Of a DNA stretch of 64,000 bases, positions 46,394-55,580 are shown piece by piece. Source of the stretch: Bacillota bacterium (GTDB taxonomy: Bacteria > Bacillota > Clostridia > Peptostreptococcales > Acidaminobacteraceae); NCBI GenBank assembly GCA_025210655.1, contig JAOARG010000045.1, positions 1-64,000 of the forward strand, given 5' to 3'. A program made the translations under genes and the position numbers. The notes under the pieces are model-generated. The model saw nothing but the letters and a program-made list of their open reading frames with translations, was not told the origin of the DNA and did no database searches. The first letter of the stretch is position 1; each line of letters opens with the position of its first letter.

Positions 46394-46867
46394 CTATTTA
46401 ACCTTATTATTATCTGCTACTTGCATTACAGCATCAACAATTTTTTTGTAACCAGTACATCTACAAAGGTTACCACTTAACGCTTTCTTTACCTCATCCT
46501 CTGATGGAGTTGGATTTTCATTTAATAATGCTTTACCTGACATGATCATTCCTGGAGTACAGAAACCACACTGTAGTGCTGCATTTTCAATGAAAGAAAC
46601 TTGAAGTTCATCAAGCTCAGTTCCATTAGAAAGTCCTTCAATTGTAAGTACTTCCTTTCCGTCAGCTTCGATACCAAGCATTAAACAAGAGTTTACAGGC
46701 TTACCATCTACTATTATAGTACATGCTCCACACTCTCCAGCAGCACAACCTTCCTTAGCTCCTGTTAAATCGAAATCATCTCTTAACATTCTAAGTAATG
46801 TTCTACCTGGCTCAGTTAAATGAGTTACTTTTTCACCATTTAAAGTAAAATTAATAACTTGCTTCAC
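46394..46867 (-). CDS. Xanthine dehydrogenase-type 2Fe-2S subunit
   Basis: A 157-residue electron-transfer subunit. The plant-type ferredoxin domain has GCAAGECGACTIIVDG and NSC ligands for the first 2Fe-2S cluster, and the C-terminal helical domain has QCGFCTPGM and LCRCTGY for the second. It passes electrons from molybdenum to FAD. The start is a GTG at 46867 with AAGGAGGAG 7-9 bases upstream; a longer frame overlaps the FAD gene and lacks a site. Thirteen bases separate it from each neighbour. Confidence 0.93.
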   Translation of the reverse strand: MKQVINFTLNGEKVTHLTEPGRTLLRMLRDDFDLTGAKEGCAAGECGACTIIVDGKPVNSCLMLGIEADGKEVLTIEGLSNGTELDELQVSFIENAALQCGFCTPGMIMSGKALLNENPTPSEDEVKKALSGNLCRCTGYKKIVDAVMQVADNNKVK

Positions 46868-46880
46868 CCTATTCTCCTCC

Positions 46881-47711
46881 TTACTTAAGCTCGTTAAGAG
46901 CTCTCTTAACAAGAACCTTAACCATCTCTATTCTGTATTCTCTTGATCCACGTGCGTCACCGATAGGAGAAATCTCACTAACAGCTAATTCTTGTGCTTC
47001 CTTTACTACATCCGCAGTAATTTCTTTTCCTTTTAAGAATTCTTCAGTCTTTCTTAATCTTAAAGGAGTTGGAGCAATAGAACCAAATGCTAATCTGAAT
47101 TCTTCGCCATCTCTAACGATAGTTGAACATACTGTTGATAAGTCAACTTCTTTTCTTCTAGAAATCTTTTGGAATAAACCTTTCACTTCTTTAGCAGGAA
47201 CCTTGATTCCTGTAACGATTTCCCCTTCTTTAAGGCAAGTTTGTCTTACCCATGTGAAGAAGTCGTGAATTGAGATTTCCTTCTCACCTTCTGGACCATA
47301 TACTAATACAGTAGCATCTAATGCTAATAATGGAGTAGCTGTATCAGCTAGTGGTGATGCATTACAGATGTTACCTGCACAAGTTGCTCTATTTCTGATT
47401 GGTCTAGAACCAACACTGTGAGCAGCCTCCGCAAGGAATCTGAATTTGTTGTATACAACATCGTCTTCACCCATTTTGTTTAGAGGAACACATGCACCTA
47501 CAAATAATCCTTCATTTTCGTCAAATTTTAATTCATGTAACTCTTTAATACCCTTAATGTCAACAACGGCCTCAGGCTTTGAATGCCCCTCATTTAATTG
47601 GATGACAACGTCAGTTCCACCATTTAAAATTCTTGCATTTTCGCCATATTTTACTAGAAGCTCGCTTGCCTCTCTAAGCGTTTCTGGTCTGAAATACTCA
47701 AAGTTTTTCAC
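46881..47711 (-). CDS. xdhB: Xanthine dehydrogenase-type FAD-binding subunit
   Basis: A 276-residue FAD subunit of the molybdenum hydroxylase. The FAD-binding loop ARILNGGTDVV is near residue 28, followed by VGSRPIRNRATCAGNICNASPLADTATPLLALDA, typical of the family, and a C-terminal CO dehydrogenase flavoprotein-like domain. It starts with GTG. It is the first gene of the operon FAD-FeS-Mo-permease-MoeA-like-XdhC-YqeB-PucR. Confidence 0.93.
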   Translation of the reverse strand: MKNFEYFRPETLREASELLVKYGENARILNGGTDVVIQLNEGHSKPEAVVDIKGIKELHELKFDENEGLFVGACVPLNKMGEDDVVYNKFRFLAEAAHSVGSRPIRNRATCAGNICNASPLADTATPLLALDATVLVYGPEGEKEISIHDFFTWVRQTCLKEGEIVTGIKVPAKEVKGLFQKISRRKEVDLSTVCSTIVRDGEEFRLAFGSIAPTPLRLRKTEEFLKGKEITADVVKEAQELAVSEISPIGDARGSREYRIEMVKVLVKRALNELK

Positions 47712-48025
47712 CCTTACACCCCCAAAAAACTTGTGTTATTTTGCTACAATATTCCTAAAGTAAAATTTATCACATATCTACGACTATATTTACGGATTTC
47801 ATCTTACAGTAGCACCTACTCTATTATTCCATATATTAAGCAAATAGCCTTTAGCAATCGGAACTAAAAATAAACGCTTTCCCAAAGGGCCTCTTGGTAA
47901 CATATTAACAAATACCATTTTACTGACAGAAAGTCATCATGCTACAAGTACTGATATTACTATCCTACAGCTATTATGAAAAAACATTTTCACTATATAA
48001 AATCTCTATATGTTTTTCATAATTA
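47712..48025. promoter_or_regulatory. Divergent regulatory region between the hydroxylase and VWA operons
   Basis: This region serves both operons. The decamer CTCTTGGTAA at 47891-47900 recurs as CTGTTGGTAA at 48076-48085; both resemble the Bacillus PucR box core (CNTTGGTTAA) with one base missing. That match is from memory of the consensus and is only suggestive. I see no clear promoter for the minus-strand operon. Confidence 0.4.
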
Positions 48026-48054
48026 TTGTTTAAATTTATAGGTAAAGGTATAAT
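48026..48054 (+). promoter_or_regulatory. Promoter of the VWA-MoxR operon
   Basis: TTGTTT (48026-48031) and TATAAT (48049-48054) with a 17-base spacer, about 38 bases before the start. Confidence 0.75.
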
Positions 48055-48091
48055 AATTAATATACTATTGATTTACTGTTGGTAAAAGAAG

Positions 48092-50341
48092 GTGATTATT
48101 ATTTCAAAAAAAATAGTAAACAGGAATCTGTTAGACGAAGTATTTTTTGATGATGTTCTTCAAGACTCTAATGTTTTAAAAAACTCCATAAGATTCGGAG
48201 GTCAAATTTTTGAACATTATGATTCATTAACTGAAGAAGTTTTTTATTTACTCTATAAAATAGTTGTAGACGTGGATAATAAAGCTAGCTCTCACGAGAG
48301 TCCGGTTCTATATAATATTGTAAATGAATTCTACCGTTCAACGCAACTAGAAAAAGTAAGAAAAAGAACGGCTGGAGATCTACAGTTAACGGCTATATGC
48401 CTAAAGTATATTCTTGACGAAATATCATTAAAAATCAGGGGAAACAAACTTTTTAAGAAATCAAACAACACATACGGGGAACTTGAAAATCTTAAAAACT
48501 CACTTGAATCCCTTGAAATGGAAAAAAGTAATATTGAAAACATATTAGAAGACCTTAAATCTAATGACATTAAACCATATAGTGATAAGATTAAGGATTC
48601 TATTCAAAAGATTCTCGAGAATGCTGGTGATATTAACCTTGGATCTGAAATGGAGACCTTTGAAAAAGTACTTAAATTTGCAAAGGATTTCGTTGAAGGT
48701 TCATCTTATGAAGATATCTCTGCCGACCCTAATTTTGAAGACAAAGGGAATCTCGATAAATCCAAAGAAGAAACACTGAGAAAAGAAACCGAGGAAGCTA
48801 TTAAAGATGCAAAAGCATCTTATGACAAGGAAGGATCCGATAAAGATGGTGACGATAGTCTCCTTGAGGAAATCTTTGACAAAATAGCTGACAATTATGA
48901 ATCAGATGGTAATGAAAACACACCTGAATCCCAGGAAGAAAGTGATCAAGAGGCCAATGATATCCTTGATTCATCTAAGGAAGAGACTGATGAAACTCCT
49001 GATATAGATGGCCTTACTAGTGGGGATTTTGAAAGTGACCTAGACAAGGAAATAAAGGAAGCTGAAAAGGAATTTGAAAACTATAAGATAAAAAGTTTTG
49101 AACTGGTAGAAGGCAAGTTTAAAAACACTGGCAATCAGTTCTCATTTGATACGTCCTTTGATGATGACTTTGATAAAGCTTCAATCGAAGATGGTACCCC
49201 TTCTGAGGATGCTCAGGAAGTTGATAGGGATATTTCTAAGGTTGACCCCCAAGTTACAAACGAATATATGAGGGAAAACAACAATAAGACTTTTTCTCAA
49301 GAGAATGGCATAGAAATAGAAAGTCTAAAGGCATATTTAGAACACTTGAGGGAAAAAATAGCTCAGACTAAAGGCACTTTGTTAAACAAGGAACACGAGA
49401 TAAAAGAACTGGTTGATAAACTTAAAATCGACAGGCTTCTTAATGAATCCATAGGTAAGGTAGCTTCATTCAAGGCAAACACTAAAAACTTAAGTATCAC
49501 AGATAAGAGCATTAAGCAAATGAAGTTTGACGATGTAATTAAGTTTACAAGAAGGCTGAACTCTCCTGAAACTATGAACTTCCTTAACAAGGTCGGTAAA
49601 AAAAGAGAAACAGCCAGAAGAACTCAAAAGCATAAGAAGAAATCTAATGATCTTCCAACAGATAAGATTATGTTATCCGATGATCTTGACAATATGGTAG
49701 ATGATGAACTAATGAATTTTTCTATTGAGGCTTTCGAGAATGACTTTATAGACCGTTTTCTCCATAAAAACATACTTTCACACGAAAGAATCAAAAAAAC
49801 CGCTAGACACAAAGGTCCTATTATACTTTGCTATGACGGTTCAGGTTCTATGGAAGGTGAAAAAATCGAGGAAACTAAGGCTCATATAATATCATTTATT
49901 GAAGTTGCTAAGATCCAAAAAAGAAAAATGATAATTATCCAGTTTGCTTCTGAGAATGAACCACTTTACATCAAGGAAATTAACCCTTCTAGAGTTCATG
50001 TTCAAGATGTAATCGATATTATGGATACTTTCCTATGCGGAGGTACCGATTTCGAAAAACCTCTTAGAAAGGCAACTGAGTACATTTTATCTGACAAATA
50101 TAAACAAGCTGATATTCTTTTCATTACTGATGGTATTTGCAGTATTAGTGATGAGTTTAAAAGTCACTTCAGGGCAGTAAAAAGAGAAATGGATTTCAAA
50201 CTGTATGCCATCATAATGCATGCAAACACATACTCCGATTATGGAGACTTAGGTGACATATCTGATGAAGTAATGGAAATCAGACAGATGAATATAAGTA
50301 AATGGAATGAAAAAATAAGTGAAAAGATATTCTCAATTTAG
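48092..50341 (+). CDS. VWA domain protein (CoxE/ViaA-like), acidic linker
   Basis: A 749-residue cytoplasmic protein. The N-terminal 190 residues are helical; about 195-400 is a long acidic, low-complexity linker; 410-460 is coiled coil; and a von Willebrand factor A domain (about 570-749) has the metal site CYDGSGSM and later GGTDFEKPL. No signal peptide. It is paired with a MoxR-type AAA ATPase, as in RavA-ViaA and CoxD-CoxE. The start is uncertain: the GTG at 48092 overlaps the AGAAGGTGA ribosome-like site, so an ATT a few codons later is also possible. A role in hydroxylase maturation is inferred from position. Confidence 0.8.
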   Translation: MIIISKKIVNRNLLDEVFFDDVLQDSNVLKNSIRFGGQIFEHYDSLTEEVFYLLYKIVVDVDNKASSHESPVLYNIVNEFYRSTQLEKVRKRTAGDLQLTAICLKYILDEISLKIRGNKLFKKSNNTYGELENLKNSLESLEMEKSNIENILEDLKSNDIKPYSDKIKDSIQKILENAGDINLGSEMETFEKVLKFAKDFVEGSSYEDISADPNFEDKGNLDKSKEETLRKETEEAIKDAKASYDKEGSDKDGDDSLLEEIFDKIADNYESDGNENTPESQEESDQEANDILDSSKEETDETPDIDGLTSGDFESDLDKEIKEAEKEFENYKIKSFELVEGKFKNTGNQFSFDTSFDDDFDKASIEDGTPSEDAQEVDRDISKVDPQVTNEYMRENNNKTFSQENGIEIESLKAYLEHLREKIAQTKGTLLNKEHEIKELVDKLKIDRLLNESIGKVASFKANTKNLSITDKSIKQMKFDDVIKFTRRLNSPETMNFLNKVGKKRETARRTQKHKKKSNDLPTDKIMLSDDLDNMVDDELMNFSIEAFENDFIDRFLHKNILSHERIKKTARHKGPIILCYDGSGSMEGEKIEETKAHIISFIEVAKIQKRKMIIIQFASENEPLYIKEINPSRVHVQDVIDIMDTFLCGGTDFEKPLRKATEYILSDKYKQADILFITDGICSISDEFKSHFRAVKREMDFKLYAIIMHANTYSDYGDLGDISDEVMEIRQMNISKWNEKISEKIFSI

Positions 50342-50367
50342 GTTATTAACAGAAAGGAATGATTTAT

Positions 50368-51579
50368 ATGACTATACAAAAGTATGAATTAAAAGACCTG
50401 AGTGTCAAATTCAAAGATATACTTCACTATATCAATTCAAAGTATTATGAGATAGAGGATTTTTCCCTTTGTATTCTTCTTTCAATGATTTCAAGAACAC
50501 ATATGATTGCCCTTGGTCAACCTGGTATAGCTAAATCTGCTATACTAAGGGAAATCGTTGATTTAATAGATTTTTCAAACTATGAAGGTACTCCTTATTT
50601 CCAAATACAGATGGGGGCAGACATATCTCCAAACAATGTACTTGGATCACCGGATATCGAATTTTACAAAAAACACGGTATCATAAAAAGAAACTACACG
50701 GGCTTCCTTCCAGATGCAATCATAGCATTTTGTTCTGAGTTTTACAGAATTAATGATCAGGTTGCAAACTCAGGTATCCTTACAATAATGAATGAGGGTG
50801 AATTCAAGAATGGTACAGAAATTGTAAAAGCCAAACTTAGATTCCTTATGGCTGATACAAACTTCTTCCCTAAGCAACCAGACGATCTGGATGCCGAGGA
50901 TGACGATTTAAGACTTCAAGCCCTTCATGATAGATTCCTAGCAAGAATACTAGTAAAACCTCTAAAAGACAAATCTAACAAGGTTAAAATGATTCTTATG
51001 GATGATCACAAACATTCAGATACTAGACTTCTTCTTGAGGAAGTAATATACATGCAGGAACTAATCGATCAGGTTAAACTTCCTGAAAAAATAGCTATGC
51101 ATATGGTAGACATTTCAGAAAAACTACAAATAGATAAGGAGATTTTCATCTCACCAAGAAGACTTAAGAACAGTAGAAATCTTGTTAAGGCCCATGCCCT
51201 TTTAAACAATAGAATGTACTGTACAATAGATGATTTACTTGCACTTAAGTTCTCATTCTGGCAAAAAGAGGAAGACATCAACGTAGTAAATGATTTAATT
51301 TACGATACAATGAATCTTCCAATCAAAGATGCTGAGAAGTTCAACGATATGTTCTTCTCAATCACTAAGGAGATTGAAACTAATATAGAAAATACAAAGA
51401 CCCTACCAAACTTTGATCCAGACAAGATATTCAAGCAAGGTCTTAAGGATTTAGAAAAGTTACTTGAAAGAATTTCACTTAAATACAGCCCAGTATCTGA
51501 GTATCCAGCTGTAGAAAAGATATACAATGCTGTTCAAGATGAGATTAAGGAGATTGCTGTTAGAAAGTATCTTGTTTAG
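50368..51579 (+). CDS. MoxR-family AAA ATPase
   Basis: A 403-residue AAA ATPase of the MoxR/RavA group. Walker A is ALGQPGIAKSAIL near 45-57; the next core segment AFCSEFYRINDQVANSGILTIMNEGEF matches the Walker B and sensor region, and SPRRLKN is the arginine-finger or sensor 2 part. MoxR ATPases work with VWA proteins to remodel or activate metal enzymes. The ATG at 50368 is preferred over one three codons upstream, which sits on the AAAGGA site. It follows the VWA gene by 26 bases. Confidence 0.85.
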   Translation: MTIQKYELKDLSVKFKDILHYINSKYYEIEDFSLCILLSMISRTHMIALGQPGIAKSAILREIVDLIDFSNYEGTPYFQIQMGADISPNNVLGSPDIEFYKKHGIIKRNYTGFLPDAIIAFCSEFYRINDQVANSGILTIMNEGEFKNGTEIVKAKLRFLMADTNFFPKQPDDLDAEDDDLRLQALHDRFLARILVKPLKDKSNKVKMILMDDHKHSDTRLLLEEVIYMQELIDQVKLPEKIAMHMVDISEKLQIDKEIFISPRRLKNSRNLVKAHALLNNRMYCTIDDLLALKFSFWQKEEDINVVNDLIYDTMNLPIKDAEKFNDMFFSITKEIETNIENTKTLPNFDPDKIFKQGLKDLEKLLERISLKYSPVSEYPAVEKIYNAVQDEIKEIAVRKYLV

Positions 51580-51814
51580 GTGATGATTTCTGATTAATCA
51601 GAAATGGTAGTGTACGCGCACTATAAGTGCTTGTGGTAGTGAGTTTGCTTAAGCAAACGGTGTTGGGAAAACAAAAAGGGATAGAATTTTTCAAATTAAA
51701 AATTCTATCCCTTAAAATCTTTTTTGCCTAACCACCGTTTGCAATAGCAAACTCACTACCACAAGCACACCGTGCCCGTACACTACCATTTTTACTAGGT
51801 AAAAATACACCACC
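51579..51814. repeat. Fully symmetrical mirrored-linker hairpin array
   Basis: The clearest example. Left arm: hairpin 51589-51602, linker AATGGTAGTGTACG, hairpin 51618-51630, linker TTGTGGTAGTGA, hairpin 51643-51658, then GGTG. Centre: a 16-pair stem 51676-51713. Right arm: CACC, hairpin 51737-51752, TCACTACCACAA, hairpin 51765-51775, CGTACACTACCATT, hairpin 51791-51803, CACCACC. Both linkers match their partners perfectly, while the facing hairpins differ in loop or stem. Each facing pair would make a four-way junction. It spans the gap between convergent operons. Confidence 0.92.
51676..51726. terminator. Bidirectional terminator at the centre of the array
   Basis: AAGGGATAGAATTTTT pairs with AAAAATTCTATCCCTT, with an A run before and a T run after (51719-51725). 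Confidence 0.85.
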
Positions 51815-51817
51815 AAA

Positions 51818-51851
51818 AAACCCCCTGCTCTAATCAAAGAACAGGAGGTTT
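51818..51851 (-). terminator. Terminator of the nucleoside transporter operon
   Basis: On the minus strand AAACCTCCTGTTCT pairs with AGAGCAGGGGGTTT (two U-G wobbles), followed by TTT. It is about 46 bases after the last permease gene. Confidence 0.82.
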
Positions 51852-51897
51852 TATTATTACACCTATCAACTAACAGCTAACTAGTAACCACTAGAAA

Positions 51898-52830
51898 TTA
51901 TCTATTTCCTGGCTCATATGGCTCACCAGATGCTTTTGGTGCTACTGCCTTACCAATAACTCCGATTAGAGCAAGGATTGTAGCTACATATGGGATTGCC
52001 TGTAGGAATTCTGACGGTATAAAGTCTAGTCCTAGTGATGATGCCTGAATCTGGATTGCTTCTGCAAATCCGAAGAATAGACAAGCTAGGAATGCTCCTA
52101 CTGGATGCCACTTACCGAAGATCATTGCTGCTAAGGCGATGAAACCTTTACCAGATGTCATACCCTCTCTAAACAGGTTAACTGTTCCTAGGGATAATGA
52201 TGCACCTGCTATACCAGCTAATGCTCCAGAAATCATTACACAGATGTATCTGATTCTATATACATTAATACCAACTGTATCTGCAGCCTTTGGATGCTCA
52301 CCTACTGCTCTGATTCTAAGTCCTAATGGAGTCTTGAATAGAACATAGTAAGAAACTGCAACTAATAGGAATGCAAGATATACAAATGGATTAAGTCCTT
52401 CGAAAAGATTTCCTACTACTGGTATACCCTCAAGGAACTTGAATGGGTTTCCAGTCAGTGCATTTTTTACAGGATCAGTTTGTCCAGATCTATGCCATAC
52501 TAATTCAAGAAGGAAGGCTGTAAAACTGTCTGCAAGTAGGTTGATTGCAACTCCGGCAACAACCTGATTTGCCCTAAGGTTAATAGCAAGTACTGCAAGA
52601 ATTAGTGAAGTAATTATACCCACTACCATCGCTACAAATACACCTAACCATGGACTATCAACATATTTCATTGACAGTATAGCAAAGAATGCACCATTGA
52701 TCATGATACCCTCAAGGGCAATGTTTACTACACCGGATCTTTCACAGAAAACTCCACCAAGAGAAGCAAATACAAGTGGCGTAGCCAATCTTAGTGTAGA
52801 TGCCAATACGGCTAATAAAACTATTAACAT
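51898..52830 (-). CDS. Nucleoside ABC transporter permease (NupQ/YufQ-like)
   Basis: A 310-residue membrane protein of the branched-chain/ribose-type permease family, with about 8-9 helices. It has ATPLVFASLGGVFCERSGVVNIALEGIM at the N terminus, typical of the BMP-linked nucleoside permeases, and GLRIRAVGEHPKAADTVGI. It works with the partner permease and the ATPase upstream to import nucleosides. Its start overlaps the upstream stop by one base. It is last in the operon. Confidence 0.9.
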   Translation of the reverse strand: MLIVLLAVLASTLRLATPLVFASLGGVFCERSGVVNIALEGIMINGAFFAILSMKYVDSPWLGVFVAMVVGIITSLILAVLAINLRANQVVAGVAINLLADSFTAFLLELVWHRSGQTDPVKNALTGNPFKFLEGIPVVGNLFEGLNPFVYLAFLLVAVSYYVLFKTPLGLRIRAVGEHPKAADTVGINVYRIRYICVMISGALAGIAGASLSLGTVNLFREGMTSGKGFIALAAMIFGKWHPVGAFLACLFFGFAEAIQIQASSLGLDFIPSEFLQAIPYVATILALIGVIGKAVAPKASGEPYEPGNR

Positions 52831-53963
52831 TACTCCGCCTCCTTAGTGTCTATTTCTTTTTTGAGTTCTTTCTTTTTCTTTCTTCTTTCTTGCCAAGCTG
52901 GAAGAACCTTAAGGATTGCTTCACCGGCAATAAAGATAATGATTATACCTTGGATAATTCCAACAACCTCTTTTGGTATACCAGCAATCTGCATAGATCT
53001 AGAACCATTTGACATGATACCGAATAATAATGCACTTGCTAATACCCCGATAGGATGATTCTTACCAACTAATGCAACTGAGATACCTGTAAATCCATAT
53101 CCAGCTGAGGCAGAAGCCATATCAATCTTGTAAGTAAGACCTGCAACAATTGTTGATCCAGCAAGACCAGCTAAAGCTCCAGCAATAACCATTGAAAGAA
53201 TGATATTTTTAGTAATACTAATTCCACCATATTCTGATGCAGTTGGATTGTGACCAACTGATCTTAATTCGTAACCCATAGTAGTCTTGAATAAAATAAA
53301 CCAAACCCCTATAGCTACAAGTATCGCTACGAAAATCCCCGTATTTACACTTGAATAATCAAATGGTGGGAATATTTCTGTTAATTGCGTTAATCTCCCG
53401 TGTTCTGGGATTAATACAGAATAAGCCTTCTGCTCTGTTCCCATTAAAGTTTTTGGATTCATGATTGTTCTAATAAAGAAATTACTTACGAATAATGCCG
53501 TATAATTAAGCATAATTGTTACAATAACCTCATGAATACCCATTTTTGCTTTTAATACACCTGGTATGAAGGCCCAAATAGCTCCACCAAGGGCTCCAGA
53601 TATTAGTATAGCTGGAACAAGAATGAATCCTGGCATTCCTCTAAATACATAACCGGCAATAACTGAGAAAAGTGCTCCCATTACATATTGACCTTCTGCA
53701 CCGATATTAAATAGTCCTGTTCTAAATGCAAATGCTACCGATAGACCTGTAAAGATTAATGGAGTAGTCTTCAAAAGTGTTTGTCCAATCTTAGGAATAT
53801 CACCTAAAGATCCTCCAAATAATGCTCCATATGCTATCAGTGGATTATTTCCCGTCCAAAGTATGAAGAATGTACCGATTATGAACGAAAGGACAATTGC
53901 GATTACAGGAAATTTCATATTATCAAGTACAAAAGATAATTTACTTTCTTTTTTATTTGACAT
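52830..53963 (-). CDS. Nucleoside ABC transporter permease (NupP/YufP-like)
   Basis: A 377-residue permease with about 9-10 helices. It has PLIFTGLSVAFAFRTGLFNIGAEGQYVMGA, the SBP-facing signature of the group, and GYELRSVGHNPTASEYGGI near 230-250. The C terminus is a lysine-rich cytoplasmic tail. Start and stop overlap both neighbours by one base, so translation of the three genes is coupled. Confidence 0.9.
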   Translation of the reverse strand: MSNKKESKLSFVLDNMKFPVIAIVLSFIIGTFFILWTGNNPLIAYGALFGGSLGDIPKIGQTLLKTTPLIFTGLSVAFAFRTGLFNIGAEGQYVMGALFSVIAGYVFRGMPGFILVPAILISGALGGAIWAFIPGVLKAKMGIHEVIVTIMLNYTALFVSNFFIRTIMNPKTLMGTEQKAYSVLIPEHGRLTQLTEIFPPFDYSSVNTGIFVAILVAIGVWFILFKTTMGYELRSVGHNPTASEYGGISITKNIILSMVIAGALAGLAGSTIVAGLTYKIDMASASAGYGFTGISVALVGKNHPIGVLASALLFGIMSNGSRSMQIAGIPKEVVGIIQGIIIIFIAGEAILKVLPAWQERRKKKKELKKEIDTKEAE

Positions 53964-55510
53964 TATTTAGTTTCGCTCCCTTCCTGCTCTTTTACTTCTT
54001 CTGCCTTACCACCGGCCATCATTATACCTAGATCTCTTTCAGTGGCATCTTTAGCATTTATTTCACCGACAATTTGACCGTCGTAAATTACACCAATTCT
54101 ATCAGCAAGTCCCATAACTTCGTCAAGTTCTAGAGATACAAGCAGTACTGCCTTACCCTTATCTCTCTCCTCAACAAGTTTTCTATGAACAAACTCGATA
54201 GCTCCAACATCAAGACCCCTTGTAGGCTGTGCAGCAATAAGAAGTTCAGGACCAGTGTATAACTCTCTAGCGATAATTAACTTCTGCTGGTTACCTCCAG
54301 AAAGAGATTTCGCAGAAACATTTTCATTTGGAGTTCTAACATCAAACTCTTCAATTAAGTCAATTGCATGTTTGTGTATTATATCATAATCTAAAACACC
54401 CTTTTTAGCGAATGGTGAAATATAGTGATTTCCTAAAATCATATTTTCAGCTAAAGAATGCTCCAGTACAAGTCCTCTTTTGTGTCTATCTTCAGGAATA
54501 GTTCTAAGTCCTGACTCAATAATATCCTTAGTCTTTTTATTAGTAAGATCTTTACCTAATAGAGATACACTACCTTTTTGTGCTTTTCTTAGACCAGTAA
54601 TTACTTCTATAAGTTCAGTCTGTCCATTACCGTCTACACCTGCAAGTGCATAGATTTCTCCACTTTTTACTTCAAAGCTAACTTTTTTCAACGCAGGTAT
54701 ATCTCTATTATCTAAAGCTTCAATACCATCAACCTTTAGTACTACGTCCCCTGCTGCCTTATCATTTTTATCTACTTCCAAATTAACTTTTCTACCAACC
54801 ATAATTTCTGCTAGTTCATCCGTATTTGTATCAACCTTATTTAATGTATCTATAACCTTACCTCTTCTGATAACAGTTACCCTGTCACTCATAGCCATAA
54901 CTTCCTTAAGCTTGTGAGTTATCAGAATTATAGACTTACCTTGCTCTGTAAGATTGTGTAGGATTACTCCAAGTTCATCAATCTCTTGTGGTGTAAGAAC
55001 TGCAGTTGGCTCATCAAGGATTAGAATATCTGCTCCTCTATAAAGTGCCTTAAGGATTTCAACCCTTTGTTGCATTCCTACTGTAATATCTTGAATTTTT
55101 GCATTTGGATCTACAGCCAGACCAAATTCATTAGAAATCTTTGTAACGTTTGCAATAGCAGTTTCCATATCAAGAGTCATGGAACCTTTCTTTGGCTCAG
55201 TTCCAAGAACGATATTTTCCGCTACTGTAAACGGCTCAACAAGCATGAAGTGCTGATGCACCATTCCGATTCCAAGGCTAATCGCAACATTTGGATCAGA
55301 TATGTCAACGTATTTTCCGTTTACATAAATCTCACCTGATGTCTGCTGATATAAACCATATAGAATATTCATAAGTGTTGTTTTTCCAGCACCATTCTCC
55401 CCTAACAATACATGAATTTCGCCCTTTTCTAATTCAAAGTTAATATTGTCATTGGCAATAACACCTGGAAATTCTTTAGTTATGTTTTTCATTTCTACTA
55501 CTTTTGGCAT
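53963..55510 (-). CDS. Nucleoside ABC transporter ATPase, two fused ATPase domains (NupO/YufO-like)
   Basis: A 515-residue ATPase with two ABC domains, the layout of sugar and nucleoside importers. The first has Walker A GENGAGKTT near 38, an unusual signature near TVGMQQRVEILKAL, and Walker B ILILDEPTAVL. The second has a degenerate Walker A (AGVDGNGQTE) and signature SLSGGNQQKLIIAREL, then the AAQPTRGLDVGA segment with Gln in place of the catalytic-site Asp/Glu pattern seen in the first. One domain is thus probably the less active one. Confidence 0.93.
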   Translation of the reverse strand: MPKVVEMKNITKEFPGVIANDNINFELEKGEIHVLLGENGAGKTTLMNILYGLYQQTSGEIYVNGKYVDISDPNVAISLGIGMVHQHFMLVEPFTVAENIVLGTEPKKGSMTLDMETAIANVTKISNEFGLAVDPNAKIQDITVGMQQRVEILKALYRGADILILDEPTAVLTPQEIDELGVILHNLTEQGKSIILITHKLKEVMAMSDRVTVIRRGKVIDTLNKVDTNTDELAEIMVGRKVNLEVDKNDKAAGDVVLKVDGIEALDNRDIPALKKVSFEVKSGEIYALAGVDGNGQTELIEVITGLRKAQKGSVSLLGKDLTNKKTKDIIESGLRTIPEDRHKRGLVLEHSLAENMILGNHYISPFAKKGVLDYDIIHKHAIDLIEEFDVRTPNENVSAKSLSGGNQQKLIIARELYTGPELLIAAQPTRGLDVGAIEFVHRKLVEERDKGKAVLLVSLELDEVMGLADRIGVIYDGQIVGEINAKDATERDLGIMMAGGKAEEVKEQEGSETK

Positions 55511-55535
55511 TTTATACCCTCCGTAATCATTATAA

Positions 55536-55564
55536 ATGGGGTCTTGCTAAGGGCAAGACCCCAT
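55536..55564 (-). terminator. Hairpin between the binding protein and ATPase genes
   Basis: ATGGGGTCTTGC pairs with GCAAGACCCCAT around a short loop. Almost no T run follows, so it probably allows partial read-through or protects the upstream message, giving more binding protein than transporter. Confidence 0.75.
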
Positions 55565-55580
55565 AGTTTTTTATAAATAA

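Noticed and set aside
47712-48091. Purine or molybdenum-cofactor riboswitch before the hydroxylase operon
   Set aside because: I could not find the conserved core of either class on the minus strand.
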